Shown one piece after another: positions 1 to 11,166 of a stretch of DNA of 64,000 nt. Every line of letters begins with the position of its first letter. The stretch's first letter is position 1. A program made the translations under genes and the position numbers. Under the pieces are notes generated by a model, which worked only from the letters and a program-made list of their open reading frames with translations, was not told the DNA's origin and did no database searches. Source of the stretch: Boesenbergia rotunda (lineage: Eukaryota; Streptophyta; Magnoliopsida; Zingiberales; Zingiberaceae); assembly GCA_024364735.1 (NCBI GenBank), contig JAGFNQ010000962.1, positions 449,448 through 513,447 of the forward strand, in the 5' to 3' direction.

Positions 1-2174
1 ACAACATGACACCTTTGACACGGTACTAGTAGGCACAAGAATAGATAACATTTACCAAGTTTCATTTAAAAGTGCTACTAATGCTTTTGCTAAGTGTCTC
101 ATGTCAAGAGAAGATGAATCCACCCTTTGGCACCAGAGACTAGCCCACGTGAACATGAAGAATATCCGGAAGTTAGCCAACAAGAGATTAGTTCGTGGCT
201 TACCAAGCATCAAGTATGAAAAGGACAAACTTTATGATGCATGTCAAATGGGTAGGCAAACAAAATCTGCACATAAAGGTAAAAGCACTGTTAGCACTTC
301 TACCGCATTAGATTTACTTCATATGGACTTGTTTGATTGTAGCACCATTATATCCTTGAATGGTAGTAGATATTGTTTTGTTATCATTGATGATTTTACT
401 AGATATACATGGACGTATTTTCTAAAATACAAGGACCAAACTTTAGATGTCTTTATTTCATTCTCTAGAAGAATTGAAAATGAGAAATCATCAACAATTA
501 AAACAATAAGAAGTGATCATGGAGGTGAATTTCAAAACCAATGATTTTTAGAATTTTGTCAAGATAGAGGATATAGACATGAGTTCTCCACTCCTAGAAC
601 TCCACAACAAAATGGTGTTGTAGAGAGGAAGAACCGGGTCTTACAAGAGGTCGCACGAAGCATGCTCAATGAGTACTCTTTACCAGGGTACTTGTGGGCC
701 GAAGCTGTAAACACAGCTTGCTACGTGCAAAATCGAGTCCTCATTCATAGATTCTTAGGAAAGACTCCTCATGAACTTTGGTTTGGAAAACCACCTACAG
801 TTAAACACCTTAGGGTGTTTGGTTGTAAGGTGTTTATTCTAATCACCAAGGACCACCTTGGAAAGTTCACAGCAAAAGCTGATGAAAGGATACTGGTCGG
901 GTACTCCCTCGTTAGCAAAGCTTACCGAGTCTACAACAAGAGATCTAGATTAGTTGAAGAATCTTCTGATGTTGTTTTTGAAGAAATTTCAAAAGCTAAT
1001 GATCAACCAGGAGATGTCGAAGGAGTTCAATTCAAACTTAGGAAACTAAGTTTGGATGGAAGTCCAAGTGTTGTTTATGGTGATGAGTCCGATGACGGTG
1101 AGCTTAGACAACCCATAGATCAGCCGGATCCTGAGGCTGAGCTAGTGTCTAGTGACACCATTCAAGAAGCACCACCAACACCAAGGCAAACTAGGTTAGC
1201 CTCTAGTCATCCCCAAGACCAAATTGTTGGAGATATCCATCATGGGGTTAGGACTATATCATTCTTTAGGAATGAGGCTAATGAAGTTGCCCTAATTTCC
1301 GAAATTAAACTTAGAAAAATTGACGAGGCATTAAATGATCCCGATTGGATCATTGCCATGCAAGATGAACTAGGTCAATTCGAAAGAAGTCAAGTTTGGG
1401 ACTTAGTCCCTAGACCTAAGAAGACCACCATTATTGGAACCAAATGGGTCTTCAAAAATAAATTGAATCATAAGGGAGAAATCATAAGGAACAAGGCACG
1501 CCTAGTTGCCAAGGGCTACAGTCAAGTTGAAGGCCTTGATTACGATGAGACCTATGCTCCCGTGGCACGATTAGAGTCCATCCGATTGATGCTTGCATTT
1601 GCAACACATCGTGGTTTCAAGCTATATCAAATGGACGTCAAATCAGCCTTTCTGCCTGGTCGAACAACCTTCGGAGATTGAGAGTACCAAATTCCCAAAC
1701 CACGTGTTCAAGCTCAAGAAGGCGCTCTACGGCCTTAAACAAGCACCACGAGCTTGGTATGAGCTGTTATCGACATTCCTAATTGAAAAAGGTTTTGTTA
1801 GAGGACAAATAGACCCTACACTATTTCTATGAAGAGATGGTGACAATATATTCGTAGCCTAAGTGTATGTCGATGACATAATTTGTGGCTCAAACAATAT
1901 GGGCTATTTGAATGAATTTATTGGACACATGGAGAGTGAATTTGAAATGAGTCTAGTGGGAGAGTTGACTTTTTTCCTTGGACTCGAAATCAAACAAACT
2001 CGAGATGGAATCCATGTGCACCAATCAAAGTACACACAAGAGATGCTCTGAAAATTTAACATGAGTGATTCGAAGGAAGTTACCACTCCCATGGCTACAA
2101 ACACAAGATTAGACAATGATGAGAGTGGTAAACTTGTTGACCTAACTCAATACCGGAGCATGATAGGTAGTTTG
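1..2174 (+). pseudogene. Broken Ty1/copia pol (SIRE/Maximus-like), 5' and 3' truncated
   Basis: The frame is open from the window edge. It shows the GAG-pre-integrase region (LWHQRLAHVN, then CxxG in place of the usual CxxC, followed by RQTKSAH), the integrase core (IIDDFTRYTW, RSDHGGEF, PQQNGVVERKN), a variable linker, and reverse transcriptase (KWVFKNKL, LYGLKQAPRAW, YVDDII, FEMSLVGEL). A TGA at 542-544 interrupts integrase in frame. Around 1650-1690 the RT N-terminal part is scrambled and changes frame, and further stops lie at 1830-1832 and 2049-2051. RT then stops abruptly at the LTR starting at 2175, so RNase H is missing. The sequence is clearly diverged from the other SIRE-like copies here and represents a separate, older subfamily. 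Confidence 0.9.
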
Positions 2175-3573
2175 TGTTGGATCGAGAGAACCGATAAAGG
2201 GGGGGTGAATATCGGAAAGCGTTCGGATTTTAGAAATTAGAGAATTTGCACAGCGGAATAAAGACAATCGCGAACACAGGTATTTTACTTGGTTCGGAGC
2301 CTAGGTCGACTCCTACTTCAAGGCCCACGGTCGTTGACCGGTTTTTGTGGGCAATTCTATATGTTCGCAAAATGGTTTACAAATCAATATTACAATTGCA
2401 GTATCGTAAACACAAAATTAAAAGATCGGTCTTTTGTTACCGACGTCCGAGGTAGATTGACTTTTCGGAGCGGAGGGACGTCGTCGGCTCGAGTTGAGAG
2501 GTTTCCGGAGCAGAGCGCGGGAGCAGAAGAGCGTCGAAGCGTTGAATGAATTGTTGCTTTGAAGCCTTGGTTCGAGGGTCCTTTTATAGGGCCTGGGGGC
2601 GCCCGGGACGTCGGGGGCGCCCCCCCCCCCCACGTGTCATCCGATCCGCCTCGGTCTCGGTCAGCTTCTGATCCCTTTACATTCGGGATCAGCTTTGACC
2701 GGGGTGCCCGGAGCGCTCGGGGCGCCCGCATTGACCGGGTCAAAGCTTATCCCTTGGCTTCGCTGGCTTCTGGTTCGTAGGCTTGCACTTGGGGGCGCCC
2801 GGGAGCAGCGGGGGCGCCCGGGAGCACGGGGGCGCCCCGCCCAGTAGCTGTTCGAAGCCTTCCTTTACTTACATTATTTTGTATGCACCTTGGGGGCGCC
2901 CGGGACACTCCGGGCGCCCTACTCAGCCACTGCCTCACTCCTTTGAGGCTCTCTGAGCTGTAGACACTCGTTTCTTTGGTCCTGCATCCAGGGTTAGTCC
3001 AAAACAACATAAAATAATAATGTGTTAGTTTATAGAGCCTTAGCTGTCTTGGTTCTGACTTTGGGTCTCCAAAATGGAACCCTAGGTCGAACCGACGCCT
3101 ACTGTTCCCTCGACGGGGAACACGTCCTCACCTACTCCTCTCGGGAGAGTGTACCTGATGCCAACCATTCCTCTGGTTGGACTTTTGCCTCGCGGACCTT
3201 CGCCAGGTCTTGGATACCGAGCTGTCCTTCGCCCGGTGCCTAGCATTCCTTTGCTAGGGCTTCAGTCCCAGGCTGTCCTTCGCCTGACGCCTAGCAGTCC
3301 TTCGCTAGGGCTTCTTACCCTGGCATTCCTTCGCCAGTGCCTAGCAGTCCTTCGCTAGGGCTTTTTATCCTGGCATTCCTTCGCCAGTGCCTAGCAGTCC
3401 TTCGCTAGGGCTTTTTATCCTGGCATTCCTTCGCCAGTGCCTAGCAGTCCTTCGCTAGAGCTTTTTACCCTGCACAATAGAGTAACATATTAAATAACAA
3501 GTAAGACTTAACTTTTGAACACTGTTGCCATTATCAAAACACAGGTTTGACTTGGGTGCCTTCTGCACCAACA
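2175..3573 (-). mobile_element. LTR of minus-strand SIRE-like copia element (3' LTR)
   Basis: It starts TGTTGGATCGAG and ends TGCACCAACA, the reverse of the LTR ends seen at 15544-16841. A polypurine tract in minus sense (3574-3584) borders it on the right, so it is the 3' LTR of a minus-strand element. A minus-strand TATA box (TATAAAAG) lies at 2581-2588. GC-rich GGGCGCCC boxes lie at 2597-2925 and a hairpin array at 3104-3470. The left flank GTTTG (2170-2174) is not repeated at the other end of the complex. Confidence 0.9.
3104..3475 (-). repeat. Hairpin array with a roughly 50-bp repeat in LTR U3
   Basis: On + this reads as alternating CCTAGC...GCTAGG and CTGGC...GCCAG stems around the constant spacer aktccttc. 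From about 3287 the pair repeats with a period near 50 bp. The sister LTR at 13055-14432 has one unit fewer. A further stem, GTTCCC/GGGAAC, sits at 3104-3121. Because U3 is upstream of the TATA box, these hairpins would lie in the 3' end of the genomic RNA. Confidence 0.85.
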
Positions 3574-4916
3574 ATCTCCCCCTTATTGATTTATGACAAC
3601 CCTAGTTCAAAAAGTTATGTTTAATCAAAGCATGTATAAACATTTTGTTCCCTCCCCCTGGAAGGACTCTCCCCCTAGATTTTTCAAAAATTCATGGGGT
3701 TTTAAGTTTAAGGAAAAAAATTTTTACTTAGAATTTTTCAACAGAAGGCTTTTGTATTTTCAAAAATGATTTTTGCACTTTTGAAAACTTAAGTTTAGGT
3801 ACTTGGAAATATTTTGACAACTCAATTTTTAAAAGTACATAGAAGATTTTTGGAAGCATGAGTTTAGAGTACTTAGAAAAAATTTTGAAGCCTTAAGTTT
3901 TAAAGTACTCAAAAGTTTTTGAAAGCTTTAACTTAAGTACTTAGTAAGATTAAAAACTTAAGTACTTAGTAAAAACTTAAGTACTTAGTAAGATTAAAAA
4001 CTTAAGTACTTAGTAAGATTTGAAAAAGACTTTAGTAAATTTTTGAGAAGCTAAAGTACTTAGAAAGTTTTGAAAGGCTCAAGTACTTAGAAAATTAAAA
4101 GCTTAAGTACTTATAGAATTTTTGAAAAGCTTAAGTACTTAAAAATTTGAAAAGCTTAGTTAAGTACTTTTTGAATAAAGGATAGATTTTGAAATTTTGA
4201 GAGAAAAAAAATTTAGGACAAAAAATTTTTAAATAGTAAAATTTAAATTCTCTCCTTTCTTATCTCTCCCCCTTTGCCATATATCAAAAACAGATAAAAA
4301 TAGCAGGAATTAAAATTGCATAAAGGGAATAATTTTCATAAAGGAAAAATATTTGCATGATTTTGCTGTACTGAACCAATTTATGAGAAGACTTAGACCA
4401 AATCAGTTGATTTTCTCTTGTAGGGACCTGTCTAACCCAATTAGCTACTCACTAACTGTTATAAGCAGTAGTTTTTGCTAGGGTTAGTCAAGTTAAGTGT
4501 TTCTGTTCAAGTTAGTTTTTCTAAACTTGACACTTAACTTGATTGCTGTGAAAGTTGTATTTAGTGCCCCAATTACTGCAGATGCACTGACTTAAAGCAT
4601 CTTGAATTAAGGCAAAGACCTAAGCATCTCAACCCTTTCTAGGTTATCAATCAAAAGTACCCTAAGGTGCTTGTGAGATGCTGGCTTCTAAATCTATAGG
4701 TGCATGCAGTTCTAGGGTTAGGGCCTAGGCTAAGTCCATTTGCGAAAAAGCCCTAGTTTTGAAAGGGGTAGTTTTGAAATAAAACTAAGTCGAAAAAGAT
4801 TTTAAAAACTGATTTTAAAAACAACAGTTTTTCAAAATTCTTTTAGAAACTGATTTTTAAATTAAATAAAGCAAAAAAAAATCAAAAGTAGAGTTAATCT
4901 ATTCTACAGAGCACAA
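3574..4916 (-). repeat. 3' noncoding region of SIRE-like element with AAGTACTTAG repeats
   Basis: No coding frame is visible. Next to the LTR is the polypurine tract. From about 3780 to 4170 a degenerate AT-rich repeat built on cttaagtacttag recurs many times at 20-50 bp intervals. The same region is present at 14640-15020 and, much diverged, at 23230-23600. SIRE/Maximus elements sometimes carry an envelope-like ORF here; none is seen. Confidence 0.8.
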
Positions 4917-7900
4917 TCATAACTGCCTTCTTAGTGTACTGAACTCAGACTCAGGTAGAGGTTTGGTGAATATGTTAGCTAAGTTAGATTTAGAATCTAT
5001 ATGTTTAAGGACTATCTCACCCCTAGCTACATGGTCTCTTACAAAGTGATGTTTAACTTCTATGTGTTTAGTTCTGGAATGTTGGATAGGATTTTTAGTT
5101 AGATTAATTGAGCTTATGTTGTCAATGAAAACCTGAGTTTGGTTGTAGTTGAGCTGGAAGTCCTTAAGAGTGTGCATCATCCATAAAAGTTATGCTACAC
5201 ACTCTCCTAAAGCAACATACTCAGCTTCAGTTGTGGATAGAGCTACACAGTGTTGTTTTCTGCTGCACCAACTTACTAGACTATTTCTTAATAGTTGGCA
5301 GCTTCCACTTGTGCTCTTTCTATCTAATTTACAATCAGTATAGTCAGAATTCGAGTATCCTGACAAATTGAAGGTTGAGGTTCTAGGATACCAAATCCCT
5401 ACATTTAGGGTGCCATTTACATATCTTAGTATTCTTTTTAGGGTTGCTAAGTGCATTTCCTTAGCACAGGTTTGGTATCTAGCACACATCCCTACAGCAA
5501 AAAGAATGTCAGGTCTGCTGGCTGTAAGGTATAGTAGACTACTTATCATACTTCTATAGAGTTTAAGGTCTACTGGTTTACCATCGGGGTCACTATCTAT
5601 TTTTACATTAGTGGCCATGGGGGTACTTATGCTTTTAGAGTTATCCATTTTAAATTTCTTTATTAACTCTTTAGCATATTTGGATTTATGGACATAGTTT
5701 TCATCCCTAGTTTGTTTAATTTGTAGGCCTAGGAAAAAGTTAAGTTCACCAACTAAGCTCATTTCAAATTCATTTTCCATTATCTTGACAAACTCTTTTA
5801 GGAAGTTTGTGTTGGTGGATCCAAAGATTATGTCGTCTACGTAAATTTGGGCAATAAATATGTCTTTTCCTAGGGTTTTAATAAATAAGGTTGAGTCAAT
5901 TTGTCCTTGTTTAAATTCTTTAGAAGTTAAGTAAGTTGATAAACGTTCATACCAAGCCCTAGGTGCTTGTTTCAGTCCATATAGTGCTTTAGTTAGTTTG
6001 TAAACGTGGTCAGGTTTGTCTAAGTCCTCAAACCCAGGGGGTTGTCCTACATAAACTTCTTCTTTAATAAATCCATTTAGGAAAGCTGACTTTACATCCA
6101 TTTGATATAGCTTAAATCCTTTATGGGATGCAAAGGCTAACAACATTCTAATGGACTCAAGTCTAGCTACTGGGGCATATGTTTCATCGTAATCTAATCC
6201 CTCTACTTGGATGATTCCTTTCGCTACTAAGTGGGCTTTATTTCTAACTATTTCTCCCTGATCATTTAGCTTATTCCTAAAAACTCACTTAGTGTTAATG
6301 ACGGATTTGCCCTCAGGTTTAGGTACTAATTCCCAGACTTGGTTGCTCTCAAATTGGGCTAATTCTTCTTGCATAGCTATGATCCAATCAGGGTCAAGTA
6401 GGGCTTCATCTATAGTTTTGGGTTCTATTTTTGATATCATAGCTTTTTGACTAAGGTTTCTATAGGAGGATCTAGTCCTAACTCCTAGAGTTGGATTACC
6501 CATAATTTGATCGGTTGGGTGACTGAGTCTGGGTTTCTTGGTTCTTCTAGAACTTGGTTCAGCCTCAGGTCCGGCTGGTCGATTTGGTTGACTATTTGAT
6601 TCGACTCTTTGGGCTGGTTCATTTGTTGGTTCGATAATTGGTTCAGTTGACTCATTAATTGGTTCGATAGTTAGTTCGTTTAAGGGTTCAGTTAAAGATT
6701 CACTAGTTTGTTCATTATTTTCTTGATCAGAATTTGATGAAGTTAGGCCTGGATTTTCAGATGTTGAGTTGATTTCTTCATCAAATATTAAGTTTGTTGT
6801 TTCTTCAATTTTCTTAGTTTGTTTGTTGTAAACTCTATAGGCTCTACTTATGGTTGAGTATCCTAGGAAGATACCTAGGGTTGACTTGGACTGAAATTTT
6901 CCTAAATAGTCTTTGGTGTTTAGGATATGGACTTTGCATCCAAAGACCCTTAGGTAGTGTATATTTGGGAGTCTATGGTAGTACAGTTCATAGGGTGTTT
7001 TGTTGTGTCGCTTGTTAATTAGAACCCTATTCTGGATGTAACAAGCCGTACTAATCGCTTCTGCCCAATATTGGTTTGCTAAGCTAAATTCGTTGAGCAT
7101 AGCCCTAGCGGCTTCCTGTAAGGTTCTATTTCTTCTTTCGACTATCCCATTTTGTTGGGGGGTTCTAGGACAGAAAATTCATGTAAATACCCATTTACCT
7201 TACAGAATTCCTCGAACCGTTGATTTTCAAATTCTCCCCCGTGGTCACTCCTAAGTTTTTTAATTTTAGTATCATTTTGATTTTCAATTAATTTACAGAA
7301 TTCATTAAATAGATTTAGGGTTTCATCTTTGGTTTTTAGAAATCTAACCCAGGTGAATCTAGAATAATCATCAACTATTACTAAGCAGTATCGATTTCCG
7401 CTTAGTGACTTGGCTCCATGTGAATCAAATAGGTCAAGGTGCAGGAGCTCAAGTGTGGATTGAGTTAGGTCAGATTGGATTAGTTTGTGATTAGATTTGG
7501 TTTGTTTACCTTGATTACATGATTCACATATTAGGTTTTCATGATTTTTAATTTTAGGTATACCTTTAATTAGTCCAAGTTGGGTGATTTTTGAAATAGT
7601 TCTTAAGTTAGTATGACCTAGTCTCCTATGCCAGAGGTTTGATTGTTCTAACTGAATTAACATACATTTGGGTACTAGGGGAAGGTTTATAGTGTATACA
7701 TTATTTTTTCTAGTACCCTTAAGCATGATTTCTGAGTCTTGTACATTTCTAATCAGGCAGTTAGAATTGTTGAAGGTGACTATATAACCAGAATCACATA
7801 ACTGACTTATGCTAAGCAAGTTAAAATTGAAGTTTTCAACCAAAAGAACTTTCTTAATAACAAAGTCAGATTTAAGTTCAATATTACCTGACCCAATTAC

Positions 7901-8035
7901 CTTTAGGGTAGCATTGTTGCCAAATGCCACTGAGCCGAGGTTCTTGAACTTGAGTTTGCTGAATTTCAATTTATCTCCAGTCATGTGTCTGGAGCAACCG
8001 CTATCCAACATCCATTGGTCCAAATCTTTATGTTC
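4917..8035 (-). pseudogene. Degenerate SIRE-like pol (PR-INT-RT-RH)
   Basis: Read on the minus strand from 8035: protease motif LDSGCSRHMTGD, GAG-pre-integrase (LWHRRLGHTN, CESCNQGKQTK), integrase (IVDDYSRFTW, RSDHGGEF), linker, RT (YGLKQAPRAWYERL, YVDDIIFGSTN) and RNase H (STTEAEYVALGECVA, TKPLP). Damage relative to the copy at 19401-22499: a 1-nt loss near 7165 in integrase, a TGG-to-TGA nonsense at about 6282-6284 in RT, a stop at 5187-5189 in RNase H, and an early stop just before 4917. The frame opens directly after a conserved TAG (8036-8038), as in the plus copy. Confidence 0.93.
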
Positions 8036-8162
8036 CTACACATAAGGAGTTTTGTTGATTTGGATCCAATTAGAGTCAGGAATAGCTTAAATTGATTTTC
8101 ACTGCCTAGTTTGTCTCACCTAAATCTAGGGTTTTCAATCACGTTAACCTTATAGGTTTTGT
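8036..8162 (-). other. gag-pol spacer, pol-proximal part
   Basis: This is noncoding sequence corresponding to about 19280-19400 of the plus-strand copy. It ends, in minus sense, with a pyrimidine/T-rich TATGTGTAG directly before the pol frame, which resembles a 3' splice site. It is separated from the rest of the spacer (10620-11166) by the solo LTR. Confidence 0.65.
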
Positions 8163-10619
8163 TGTTGGGACCGGGTGAGTGTCGACAAGGATACGAGTTC
8201 GTAAAATTTTAAATTTTTACGTGCAGCGGAAGAGTTTGGATAAAATAATTTCCTAAATTATTTTAACTTCGTATCTAGCATGCAACCTTATAGTGTATCG
8301 ACATAATCATAAAATAAAAGTTTGCGGAAAAGTAAACTAATTTACTTTTATACCTCGCGTAACTTGAAGAAAGGGACGAGATCCAACCGTAGCGTCCCTT
8401 GGAAGCTTCGCCTCTATTCGCGTCCACGCCGAGTTCTCTTCGGGATGACTTCGCAAAGTCACGAGTTTTGTGCCGACGAGAACTACTAGATTCTCGGAAG
8501 GCACAACTAGAAGAATAAGAGAAAATAATGAAAAACTAACCAACGAAGTAACGGAATCGAATTCCGGGAAGAGAAGAATCGCTATCCGCTTCTTCTTCTT
8601 CGTGTTCGGGTTCTCCTTCTTCTTCTTGAAGCTCACAGCCTCCACCACCTTGGATGTAGGTTGGGCGCCGGCCCTAGGGGAGCTAGGGTGGGCGCCGGCC
8701 CTAAGGGAAGAGAAGGAGAAGGAGGAGAGGAGGGATTAAGAGAGAGAGGGAGAGAATAATTAATCTCTTAATTACTCAATTGGAATTAAGGGCTAGCCTT
8801 TGGTTCCTTTATATAGTAGCAACTCCTTTGCTAAGTCTCCCTCTAAACCGAATTAACGGAATTAGTTATAAGAAATTTATCTTATAAATTTTCTTATTGC
8901 TTATTCCTTTTAAGCCTAGTCTTATTATAAACAATTTATAATAAAACAAATTAGTTATCATAAGAGATTTATCCTATAAATTCTCTTATGAATTTTATTA
9001 TAACTAACTTTATAATAAAACTAATTATTTATCATAAGAAATTTATCCTATAAATTCTTATGAATTAATTCCGTTTAAACCAAGTCTTTATTATAAACTA
9101 ATTTATAATAAAAACTAATTCTTCTTCTCTTTAAATTATGGAATAAATTTTATAAGAAATTTATAAACTTTCTTATTATGGATAAATCAATTCATAATTG
9201 ATTTTATAAAATTAAAATGAACCAACTCATGGATTATTTTAATCTTCCATAAAAGAATAAATTTCTATAAATTTTATTTATATAAATTTCTTTATACAAA
9301 TTTATTTATCCATAATTTATAAAATAAATCGCGCTATATTTATTTTATTAATTAAACCAATTAAATTAGTTTTCTCCTTTTATTTGGCCGGCCACCAAAG
9401 AGGGGTTAACACCCTCTTTGGTCGGCCAAACCCAACCCGGACCGTCGCGAATTAAACTCATTTAATTCGCCCAAAAAAGCCTTCAAAAGACTTAGCCTTT
9501 TTTAGCTTCTAATGCGCCTCTGACTAACTCATATTCGACTTATTTCTCTTGATCGGAAAATCCAATTTTCAACTCGTTTTAAATCCCTCGGATTACTCGT
9601 AGTGCGTGTGATTAAATAGGCTTTCGATTTATGTTGGCCGTCTATAATTAACTAATTATAGAACGATCATGAGTGGCACCTATTAGTACATCATGATCCC
9701 CAATTAATCGAAAGATCAATGGTTTGACCTCAGAAGAAATTATTCTGAAACCCTTCAGTAGCTCTAATGAATCGTGCCCCATTCCCTTCACCACCTTATA
9801 CCCACTTGGTTCAGGACACGGTCAATGGTGTCAGTCCCCACTAGGCTGACTACGTCACGCCTAGCCCAAGTAATGTCTTACTCGTCCTTTGGATTTCTAA
9901 TTACTCTCATGTATTTTAGAGACTCTCACTCTAAACATGATATGCTCTGGCCAGAGGCTTTGAGTAACAATCCGACGATAGGCCTGGGTATACATCTCCT
10001 CGTAAGGAGTGGTGAATCCTTTGTAGGCTGTTCAAACATCTTCGGGCACTTCGGCTTATACCCGATCATCCTGGGTCCACACCTCCATGGAGATGCTTGC
10101 TTAAGATGTCAAAGTATAAGTCTCCATGACCAAGATGACTTGAACACCGCAAGTCAAAGGAACATCGCACTTAAGCCGCAGTAAGATCTTCATTGACATA
10201 TCTACATGTTGATTCCCATATGAAGTCTTACAGCTAGTCACTCCAATGAACTAGTTCCCTTAACTAGCATCCATGTTTATCTCCGGACATCCCAATGTCA
10301 CCAGCCAGTGAGAATCAGCTGATTAGAGAATAACCCATGCTAGTCTCAACAGAATTGATAGTGTCCGTTTTTATCAATTCATCGACTAGGGATATTTTCA
10401 ATACTTCACATTTGCGCATTTAGAGATAATCACTAGTTGTGATCTCATCACAAATTCTCTTATGCTGTGAGTTGTATTGCGGACATTCAGTAGATGAGTT
10501 TAAGATCCCAATCAAATACACAAGCATGTATACTCAAATAGTGAATTATCATTTATTAATATAAATGTTTTACAATCATAAGGCGATTGCCTTAGGACAC
10601 TTCTCTCATATCACTAACA
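8163..10619 (-). mobile_element. Solo LTR, Angela-like copia family, TSD TTTGT
   Basis: It starts TGTTGGGACCGG and ends CATATCACTAACA, matching the LTRs at 25452-27561 and 51301-53531. TTTGT flanks it on both sides (8158-8162 and 10620-10624), a 5-bp target duplication, so it is a true solo LTR left by LTR-LTR recombination. A minus-strand TATA box (TATATAAAG) lies at 8807-8815. It interrupts the gag-pol spacer of the minus-strand SIRE-like element and is therefore younger than that element. Open frames inside it, such as 9774-10184, are not genes. Confidence 0.95.
9383..9430. repeat. Long inverted repeat in Angela-like LTR U3
   Basis: The left arm starts TTTGGCCG and continues to AAAGAGGG; the right arm is CCCTCTTTGGTCGGCCAAA. 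About 19 bp pair with a 3-nt bulge in the left arm and a short loop around GTTAAC. The same structure with altered sequence occurs at 26660-26701 and 52282-52323. Confidence 0.85.
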
Positions 10620-11166
10620 TTTGTGAGACAAGTTTTGATAAAAGAATTTTTGAAAAACATGATTTATTTTGAAAATCTTTAATTAATTTTGAAAACCATT
10701 GAATTAATTTTGAAAAATATTTAAGTCTACAAGTAACCGAAAATTTGTGTTAGATTTGAATTTTACAAAGACTAGTCTGAATTTGAATTTCAAATATTGG
10801 CTTCCAGGTCTTGGCGAGGCACTAGGCCTTCTTTGGCCGTAGCCTTATTGGATCATCAACCCTTTCCTTGACAAAGCCTTTCAATGAAATTTCATTTTCA
10901 TATTTAATCTTTGAAAAGTTCTGGTCTAACTAGTTTGGATTTTGGATCGGTAGCTTCGGCTAGTTTCACCAGTCTAAAGAGATCAAGTAGACTTGACCTT
11001 ATTAGAATTGGTTTCCCTAACGTACTATCATCTCACCTCCACCCAATACTATATTGTTCAAATTTCAGTTAAGTTTGTTCAGTCCTTAAACTAACCTAAG
11101 TCTAAGCATGGTAAATTACAGAAATTTAAATAAACAGTCAATCAAGAAAATTACAAGAATTAAATT
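10620..11166 (-). other. gag-pol spacer, gag-proximal part
   Basis: Noncoding. It is homologous in order and sequence to about 18670-19280 of the plus-strand element, including the shared tract with the GGTGAGATGATAG motif. No protein frame is shared between the two copies. Confidence 0.7.

Noticed and set aside
9774..10184. 136-codon frame
   Set aside because: It lies wholly inside the solo LTR, has no recognisable domain, and its counterparts in the other Angela-like LTRs are not conserved as protein.
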